A stretch of DNA of 64,000 nucleotides from Cristatella mucedo (lineage: Eukaryota > Bryozoa > Phylactolaemata > Cristatellidae): assembly GCA_009760855.2 (NCBI GenBank), contig WPIO01000001.1, positions 7,309,001 to 7,373,000 of the forward strand. Reading direction: 5' to 3'. Positions 57,501-64,000 of the stretch are shown in pieces. A program made the translations under genes and the position numbers. Under the pieces are notes generated by a model. It was not told the origin of the DNA. It did not search any database and saw only the letters and a list, made by a program, of their open reading frames with translations. Each line of letters begins with the position of its first letter. Positions within the stretch are counted from its first letter, which is position 1.

Positions 57501-60500
57501 GCTATGATGGTTGATAAACTGAACTCCTGCCTTGCTGACACTTGATCTGTAATGTTGGCCAATTTCACAGAACAAAGCAACGATAAGCGAGCTCTTCCAC
57601 ATTAGGAAACTCTAAAGGTATGGGTTTGAATAGGTGGCCATGCGCTCGTTATCAGAGGCGCAGTAGTACGACCATCGTCGACTGCTCATAGCTTAGGTGT
57701 CATCTTTGACGAATAGTTAATGAAAGAGTTGTATTCAGAAAAGTGCACCCACAGCTAGTGATCATGTTCTATCCCCGTTGATGGTTAAGAAATCCTACAG
57801 CTGTTTCTGGGTGAAGGTCTCACTAGCTCCCTGGTTTTCTCCAGGTCAGATCCAGCGGTTAATGTGCTTGCCCCGCCCAAGGTCTGGCTGAGGTCGTGGG
57901 CTCGAGCCCCGATGCATATGCGAAGCGCCTGAATAGAGATTAAGTTCTCTTGGGGTGCTATACAAAGGAATTATATTATTATTATTATTATTACTTATGT
58001 ACCTCAGTGTTAGCAGAGCTGTCGAAAAGCTGCATGCCGTTACTATTGGTCACAAATATGACCACTAGGTTGGTCTTTATATCCAAGAACTCGTGCAATT
58101 TGTTTCCTTTGCAAAATTAACTGTTGCACTCCTCGTTGATCAGTGGATAAAAGAAAAATTCTTCCTTTGACCCAAGACCTATCATGCTCCTCAACTACCG
58201 AGCAGATCGGTCTCTGCCTCCTGCTCTTAGCACTTCTCAGTTCAATAATTAGCTGTCCCCTTCAGCTGAAAGCTTTTGTTGTGCAGGTCGTAGACTGAGT
58301 AACTCACTATTTTTGCAATTCTTTTGCTACAGCTTTTTTTCTGCTGCCGACTCATACGCATCTTTTCATGCCCCCATGCCTCCACGCGCTGCTACTTCTA
58401 TGCTTCTATGCACTTTTCTCGCCGATCCTCCCCACCATCTAAGCCATGCTTCTTGCCTTATTTTGCGACATGAAGCACGTTACTGCATCGAAAGCAGCTA
58501 AGGCTTCTTCTGGTTTGCTATTGAAAAATTGTGCGACATACTACCTGTTTAATCCTTGCAGCTTTGTGAAGTTGCATACAGGGATTCACTTATGGTCACA
58601 TACCTGCATGTGCATAACCATTGCTTGTGGATGATGGAGTCTCGCTCGCTTTCTCTGTCGATAATAGATGACAAGGCTGCGGCTCTGCACGATGCCGAGA
58701 GTGAGCTTGGGCAGCGACTTGCCCAGGATCATGCCGATGGCGACTCGCTTGCAGCAGTGCGCAGTGAGAAGGAGCAGCTGCGGCAGCTGCTGACCACTGC
58801 CGAAGCGGAGTTGGCCGACGTGCGTGCATCCTTTGCTACTGATGAAGCCGCCCGGAGTAGACTGGAAGCTGCTCTTGCATCTTCCGAGTTTGATGCGAGG
58901 CAGAGGTTGGATGTGGCAGAAGCCTCTGCCTTGCTAGCGCAAGTTGAGATGGCTGCAATCGGTGGGCGGCTGTGTCAGAGCGAGGAAGCTTTGACTTGTG
59001 CGAAAGATGCACTCGCTCGGTGCCAGGCACAGTGCTCGGCTCTCATCGGTAAGAAGGCGGCCGACGACGAAGAGATGCAAAGTCCTCCTCACTAAGCTGT
59101 AGCGCCATCAGCATCCTATGAATGAGCTTTCTTTGGTACCCTGCACAGGCTCATAGATGCCTCCTTCACTGGGTTGCGGCTAAATCTGATAAACCATGCC
59201 CCACGAGTAGTCTCTCATAATATCGTCGATGATATTAATGATGTTCAAGCTCAGCAATGTTGGCAGCTCAGCAGTGTTGACAATTGACCATTTATTTCAA
59301 CGTTTCTAATAGGTTACCTTGCACCAACCGAGATTACCTGCTGGCAATTGTCACCATGTGCTTGTTGAACCTCTGCGTTTGCTCTTGAGGGATTGGTGAC
59401 CAACCGGCTTAGCTTGCCTACTCGTCCGTCATAGCCACCGATGACGAGCAGTAAACCTGAGTGTATTTAGGGATTTCAGTAAACAGGCTTCAGCGATTGC
59501 ATTGAAAGAAATACAAAACAAAGTCTGTCAGGAGTTTGCCTGGTCAGCCGACTTCAAGGGGCATGCCTGACTTATTGTAGATGCTCTAACGGGTGATGGG
59601 GAATATGCTATTTGTGTGTTCACCAATCTATAGGTAGATCTCTATTCTCAGTCTGTTTGCTGGCAATCTGCTACATCACAAACTGCTTTATAAGACTACG
59701 TTTATGGATCAGTGGTCGTTCGAACATTGTGTAGACCGGATGTGGTTGCTGAAGACCACGGCGATGCCGAGGAGGCTTGCAGTCAATAACCAGCCGCCCC
59801 TTGCTTATCTGCCAACGGATAATGCGATGTGTTGCCTCTGCATGCCACACTGCCACCACCCTGTCTGCTCCCTTTTTTGCATCTATGCTCTGCATTCAGC
59901 TCATCAACACACCCAATTTTGGTTTGATACATTTTGCTGTATACGTCATCAAACGTGCCAAAGCTTTAGTTTCTGCAATCATGGACACGTACATCAAAAA
60001 GTGTCCAACAGAAATAAGAAGTTTTTCTAGACTAAGGTTAAAACAGCAGAGCTGAACTCGAGTTTCAAATTAAACTCTGATGCATGGAGTATTAGACGAG
60101 TTATGGAATTTACAAGGCATCAAGGTGCAGTGAAAATGAAGCTGTACAACGTCACAAGAATGCACCTCACACAAGCTTTACGCATGAATACGCATCATGC
60201 ATGCGCCGAGCTGGTTTGGTCCAGTGGATAAGGTGCTCGCCCCGACCAAGGTCTGGCTGAGGTCGTGGGCTCGAGCCCCGAGGCATATGTGAAGCGCCTT
60301 AATAGAGATTAAGTTCTCTTGGGGTGCTATATAAATGAATTATATATAATTATATATATGCATCTACCAGGGTTCGACGAGTTGAGATACAAGTCGAATA
60401 TGTTGCTGAGATTGGTGTTATTTGTAGACGTATTGCTTCGGGTTTACACCCGGGTTAGACGTGGTTTGCATAATCATTTTTTATGTTGTCTTTTAAGTCG

Positions 60501-63449
60501 TCAGAACCTTCGATCCCATCTCTAATATATTTGTCTTTTGAAAGGTACCATCAACCAATATTTGATTTTTCGACAAATTTAAAAGTATTCTCTTGACATT
60601 CCCTTTAATCTGCACCGACTGGCCTGACGGCCATCGTCGATTATATTCGAGAGGGCTCTATCATACCCCGACAGTCTTCCTTGTTAAAATCTTGGGGTTG
60701 GAGTGAGTCTCTCACACAGGTGCTAACAGGAGAAATAAAAAATGGAAATGAAGCATTTTCACTCTAGCAGAATAGCAGAAAATGGCTTCTAACAGGACAT
60801 ATCATAAACCCCTGGTGTTAAACATTCTCCAAAATTATTTTTAGTTTGGCTGTGCACCAGCTACAATATACCATATGCTCCCTCTCATACCAAAGTCGAT
60901 GTCATCACACGCCGGTACCGGTCTGCTTTCCATTTCTAGGGCTTGTAAAGGAAAGATGACTTGTCTAGAGTATCCATACAATAGGAAAGCTGCTCAGCTA
61001 AATTTCACTTTCTTGCTTTAATTTTCTGTTTAATGTGTTACTTCTGCTCATATACCCTTAGTTTTGTGAGAGTTTTTAGCACTTTGTGCTCGAATGCATC
61101 GCTCTGAGGCACCAGCCACTTCTTCACAAGCAGGAGTGCAGTTGTCCACACACTTGCACATGTTGTAGTAGACATTTGCAGCTAATCTATCAATCTGACA
61201 AATTCATGCATGTACGCTCACCGTTTGGCAGGATTGGTTGATAGTACGTCGTTTTTGTAGTATGGCTGATGTGTCCTTAATAAGTATGCTAATTACTTTA
61301 TGAGATGCTAGCAGCAATAGCTAACAGTGCTAATTCACTCGTGGAGGTTAATGCAGCTAAATGGCAATGCGAAGGCACACTGGTACCAGCCTGCAGCAAT
61401 GGGTGATAATGCTAATAACTGTAACAAAATCAGGTGATGTGTCTGTGAGTCTATGCCCAGGATGCCCCTAGGTGGTTGGGATGTATGGTTTCTGTTAAGC
61501 CAGCAGATCTAGTTCACTGCTCCCGAAGCCTGCTCAGCATCCACTTATCGAGTTGGCAGACTCACCGGCAAGTCGGTCACAGGGATACTGCTGGTGAATT
61601 TCGGTGTTTCTGGAAAGAAAGGAAAACAATCAAATCTACAATGTGCAGGCAAGGCATATGATGAAGCAAACATCTATTGCATTGTTGAATGCAGTCATGC
61701 ACTTTACTGCTGTGGATGCACCCAATGGTAGAGCGGTGATTGCACCCTATGGTAGAGCGGTGCTGTTTGAGGGTTTTGCATATGCCACCCCTCGTCCTTC
61801 AGCACAAATGTCGGAATTCAAGTCTCCCTACTGCTGCCAAAGTTGCTCTATAATAAGATAGGAAAAAACAGTACGATATACATATAAATATAAACATAAA
61901 TAAATATATTAATATATATTCGTGTCTTGTGGTCTCGATAGTTGTATTTTTTGGCATCAGAGGCAAATACCGTAGCCACTCACCAATTTTGACAGGTTTA
62001 CGATTGCAATGTCTGTGTGGCTGTCGAGGATTGCCTGCCCTCTATCTAATCTATGCTGAATGCTACGTTTCTGGTTTCTCACATTGATGGCCCACGAATT
62101 GGTTTCTTTGAATTTGCCCATCTGTGATTGTCAGGTTTCGTTGGCTGGCAGCCTGGCAGCGGAGGGATAGTGGTCACCTTCGCTCCATAGCTGTGACAAG
62201 GTTGCAGTAATTGCTTCTTGTGCAACCCTGCTCGACCCTCGATTTACCACTCAGTTGGCATGTGTCGTGGTGGGAAAACTCCTGCTCAACTGTTGGGTGA
62301 TCTGCAGCACCTGATGTAGAGAGCCCCCCACCGCCCCGAAATAGGGCAAATATTGAGGCAAACTGATTGCTGAGGCAGCCGAGGGCCACTATAGCTGCCA
62401 TCAGCTTCTCTGCCAACGATGACAAGTCTGCTTGCTCTTTAGTGCTTGCTACTAGTCGATGCATGGCTCTGTCGACCGATGCAGCTCGGTGGCAGCCAGC
62501 ACTTTTGCTCTGCGCTTAAGATGAAAACTCAATCTTGTCGAGCAAGTGCGCGGAGCTCGAAAGGAGGTCGTCTGACTGGGTCTGCACACGCCGGCAGCTA
62601 CAGCACTCCGAGAGCCTGCGCATGCTGCTTGCCGCAGACCTGGAGTCGGCCCGTGCCGTGGCTAGCGCCGCCTCGGCCGACATCGAGGCTACTCGGCGGG
62701 AGCTGCTCGATGCATGCGCCCGGGCCGAGGCCGCCGCCGACGAGGCTCGGCAGGCGCAGGAACGCTCGACCAAGTATGTCTATGCCTGCGCTAGAGATTT
62801 TGGACCTGCTTGGCCCAGTTCGAGCATGCGTGCTCGGTGGCTCGTTCGCTGGTGGCACGCTCGCTGGTCGCCGGCAAGTCAGGTAGGTTTGGCCAAATGG
62901 AGTCTGCCGATCGGCCGTGCAGCGCAGAGTGGCAACGATGACGGCTTTAGGTCGAGTGCCCGCATCGAGGAGCTGCTCGCCGTCAACTGCCAGCTATCGG
63001 AGAAGCTTCTGACGCAGAGCTCTCTCTACAGGCAGATCGAAGAGCAGCGGGTGCTGATCGCCAGGTAGCAGCCGCGGCACAGAGCGCTGGTGGCGAGGAA
63101 GCCGCGCAGCGCCTGCTCTTGGCGACCGCGGCCGCTGCAGCACGCACGGGTCGGATCTGCACAACCTGCTGCATGCAGTGCATTGCTGCTGCCACAGCTT
63201 AAAGCCCCCGTGCAATCGTGGCAGGGTTCGGACCGAGGCGAATGCGCGACTGGAGGCGGCTGCCGCCGAGACCGATTCGCTGCGGGCTCAGCTCGACAAG
63301 GCGACTAGCGACTGCATCGTCGCATGCGACGAGGCACGCCAAAACGCGCATCTCGAGCAGGAGCAGCTGCGCATGCAGCTGGACGAGTACTGCCGACGCA
63401 TCGTGGAGCTGCAGACGAAGCTCGCGGCGTGCAATGCCGATCTGCTCAG
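48563..63449 (+). CDS. Unrecognised long coiled-coil protein (two exon clusters; ends not certain)
   Basis: Exons supported by GT-AG sites and matching phases: 48563-49080, 49201-49266, 49635-49870, about 49950-50036, 50178-50294, then 58668-59048, 62521-62773, 62951-63064 and 63225-63449. Exon 1 encodes a Ser/Ala/Pro-rich, probably disordered N-terminus; its first in-frame ATG is 48621-48623 (GGGATGG), unless an upstream exon exists. All later exons encode heptad-like Ala/Glu/Gln/Leu sequence, for example EFRQQLDRLRCLEKVVKSFG, SEKEQLRQLLTTAEAELADV, LEQEQLRMQLDEYCRRIVEL. Roughly 640 or more residues. No family-specific motif is visible; golgin-, centrosome- or cilia-type coiled coils are possible but unsupported. 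Oddities: the phase at the 49870/49950 junction does not match (0 against a required 2), and the 50294 to 58668 junction needs a missing exon. It may be two genes, and may continue beyond the window. Confidence 0.7.
50600..50744 (-). mobile_element. tRNA-derived SINE, family A, full length
   Basis: In plus-strand reading: aattcatttatatagcacct, agagaactcaatctctattc, aggcgcttcacatatgccat, ggggctcgagcccacgac, gcgagcaccttaaccactgg, gccgaaccagctc. This is the exact reverse order of the copies at 44160 and 60208. It lies in the large intron (or intergenic gap) after the coiled-coil exon at 50178-50294. Confidence 0.88.
51080..51690. other. No gene seen
   Basis: AT-rich with TG-rich stretches (51420-51530). 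No repeat or coding signature recognised. Confidence 0.45.
51700..52800 (-). pseudogene. Degenerate Tc1/mariner-type transposase
   Basis: Minus-strand reading with several frame breaks and stops. An HTH-like MWAFHQMELGTIAIAMQFRI lies near 52700-52630. Further on comes LMDWQSQFVDPNPIES (near 51900-51950), which matches the DWP.QSPDLNPIE block that precedes the third catalytic acidic residue in Tc1-like enzymes. Then comes the C-terminal MPERLRNVIAYRG (near 51725-51760). Terminal inverted repeats were not located, so the element's limits are approximate. Confidence 0.7.
53657..53843. repeat. Tandem duplication of a 94-bp unit (two copies)
   Basis: Copies 53657-53750 and 53751-53843 share TGGGTTCAAGCTTC, GGCTCGTGAT, GGATTAAGGC, TGGTTTTAC and GTCAGGA in order, about 80% identical by eye. 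It lies immediately 5' of a family B SINE. Confidence 0.85.
53848..54012 (+). mobile_element. tRNA-derived SINE, family B
   Basis: The A-box-like stretch gttagcccaggggcaaggtg, the B-box GGTGGTTCGAGTCCGGCAGC, the body gcaatcctttagtgcctact, and the tail gttcttctacagctatatga followed by atgaggctgttgatcagct. Collinear with 13402-13562. Confidence 0.82.
54015..55860. other. No gene seen
   Basis: Several frames of 60-147 codons (longest 54672-55115) lack recognisable domains and have no consistent splice context. Possibly intronic to the coiled-coil gene. Confidence 0.4.
55868..57184 (+). mobile_element. CR1/L2-type LINE, 5' truncated, with long reverse-transcriptase frame and 3' end
   Basis: The frame is open from 55868 to 56836. 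It contains GAPQGSVLGPVLF, the active-site box FYADDTQLYL, DFLKLNDDKTNLLV, LGVMLQIDLSL, VTSRLDFCSSLLAGLP, LVCRERRSCHITPLLADLHW and KVLSL: reverse-transcriptase palm, thumb and C-terminal blocks of a CR1/L2-type non-LTR retrotransposon. Near 56695 a frameshift separates it from the continuing C-terminus (LAPAYLSDLLPH, in the frame 56614-56898). The endonuclease and N-terminal reverse-transcriptase parts are missing. The 3' untranslated region ends with TAAAGCGCCTAGAGAGAGAT (57120), gagttctctgggggcgct and (ATT)n to 57184. It is the best-preserved LINE in the window. Confidence 0.92.
57190..57292. repeat. Dispersed repeat, copy 2
   Basis: Matches 27812-27968 with about 55 bp deleted (see copy 1). 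Confidence 0.65.
57293..58270 (+). mobile_element. Second, more decayed LINE fragment with a nested SINE
   Basis: Plus-strand pieces with many stops: SIYSVPTEKVIQVYGIGYHF (reverse-transcriptase palm, just before where YADD should be), then HSLGVIFDE near 57690-57715 (the 'xLGVxxDxxL' block). A divergent C-terminus follows. A family A SINE interrupts it at 57840-57993. Confidence 0.65.
57840..57993 (+). mobile_element. SINE family A inserted in LINE remnant
   Basis: The head is diverged at the A-box (tccaggtcagatccagcggt); gtgcttgccccgcccaaggt, the B-box-like GGGCTCGAGCCCCG, and gaagcgcctgaatagagatt with tail aagttctcttggggtgct and (ATT)n are intact. Confidence 0.85.
59049..62520. other. Intron of the coiled-coil gene
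   Basis: The donor GTAAGAAG at 59049 and acceptor tgctctgcgcttaag at 62520 join in phase. Contains a SINE (60208-60356), an imperfect 21-bp duplication near 61725-61765 (accc.atggtagagcggtg) and AT-rich sequence. No gene seen. Confidence 0.6.
60208..60356 (+). mobile_element. tRNA-derived SINE, family A, full length
   Basis: The A-box lies in GGTTTGGTCCAGTGGATAAG, the B-box-like GGGCTCGAGCCCCG follows, and the tail is GAAGCGCCTTAATAGAGATT, aagttctcttggggtgct then tatataaatgaattatat. Least diverged copy in the window. Confidence 0.9.
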
Positions 63450-64000
63450 GTGTGCGATTAACGCTGCCGGCTGCACAGCTGGCTTCCTACTGCCGCTGCT
63501 GGCCCTTTTGGCTTTGAGCTGCTGCCGATGGGAAGACATGCTTCACCGGGTCTGCTGGAATGCTGGCGACCCTCTGCCAGTGCACTCAGCACTGCAGTTC
63601 CACAGTTTGCATTTCTTCTGCCATCCGGTTTCCATCATCGTGCAGTGTCTCGACACCCACAGTATTGCAGCATTTGTGGTTCGACTGAGTACATAAGATT
63701 ACTGAGTGCATATGATTACTGAGTACAAATGATTCATGAGCTGCGTGTTCAACGATCAGTGGATCGCCGAGAGGCAGCAGCTGCAGCAGCAGTAGCTGAT
63801 CTACGACCCTGCCCTGCTACTGCTTCTGCTGTTGTGGCTCACGCTGATGTGCGTGGCGTGAACAACGATATCTTGGTGCCTCCTGGGGAGGGAATATTGA
63901 TGGTGCATTTTGCTTGTTACAGCCGAACCTTGCTGACCAGGCTTACTTCTGCTCATGGCTTTCAAATGCCACTGCTGTTTCCCTTGCAAATGGTACCTCC
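63450..64000. other. 3' flank or last intron of the coiled-coil gene
   Basis: After the donor GTGTGCG at 63450, a possible last coding stretch (WIAERQQLQQQ then TAG) lies at 63758-63793 but lacks a convincing acceptor in phase. If the donor is not used, the frame runs on to 63696 through a hydrophobic stretch, TAGFLLPLLALLALSCC. A 15-17-bp motif (attactgagtnca) repeats three times at 63690-63735. Confidence 0.4.

Overview
The window is genomic DNA of a multicellular animal, most likely an invertebrate. It carries an intron-rich procollagen lysyl hydroxylase gene, a nearly invariant heterotrimeric G-protein beta subunit gene, standard-code splicing (GT-AG), long dinucleotide microsatellites and a high load of LINE, SINE and DNA-transposon fossils. 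Collagen lysyl hydroxylase points to Metazoa. The sequence does not let me name the phylum.

Layout. (1) 40-17308, minus strand: a complete 17-exon PLOD gene, 735 codons. Every splice phase was reconciled by hand. Its large introns hold an inverted-repeat pair around exons 6-7, a terminal-inverted-repeat element, an hAT transposon with a perfect 8-bp target duplication, SINE and LINE pieces, a 22-bp minisatellite and long (GT)n and (CA)n tracts. (2) 17309-18152: a short, partly CpG-rich head-to-head intergenic region that should drive PLOD leftward and the Gbeta gene rightward. (3) 18153-22353, plus strand: a complete 8-exon Gbeta (GNB1-type) gene, 344 codons, probably with an untranslated first exon ending at 17719. 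(4) 23300-30800: gene-poor DNA with SINE pieces and a (CT)n tract. (5) 30817-31656, minus strand: a single-exon apolipoprotein-L-like gene of 279 codons. (6) 31700-48500: no host gene recognised; LINE copies (mostly minus strand), two tRNA-derived SINE families, a pentapeptide-coding minisatellite, a 300-bp GA tract and a near-perfect 51-bp-arm hairpin. (7) 48563 to at least 63449, plus strand: exons of a long Ala/Glu/Gln-rich coiled-coil protein that I do not recognise. They form two clusters separated by about 8 kb of repeats (a degenerate Tc1/mariner element, two LINE fragments, SINEs).

The most interesting system-level signal is the repeat ecology. A tRNA-headed SINE family shares its 3' tail (about 37 of 46 aligned bases) with the 3' end of a local CR1/L2-type LINE that still has a long reverse-transcriptase reading frame. 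This is the signature of a SINE mobilised by a partner LINE. A second SINE family has a different tail. The three recognised host genes are unrelated in function: collagen cross-link chemistry in the ER, G-protein signalling at the plasma membrane, and a membrane-interacting ApoL domain.
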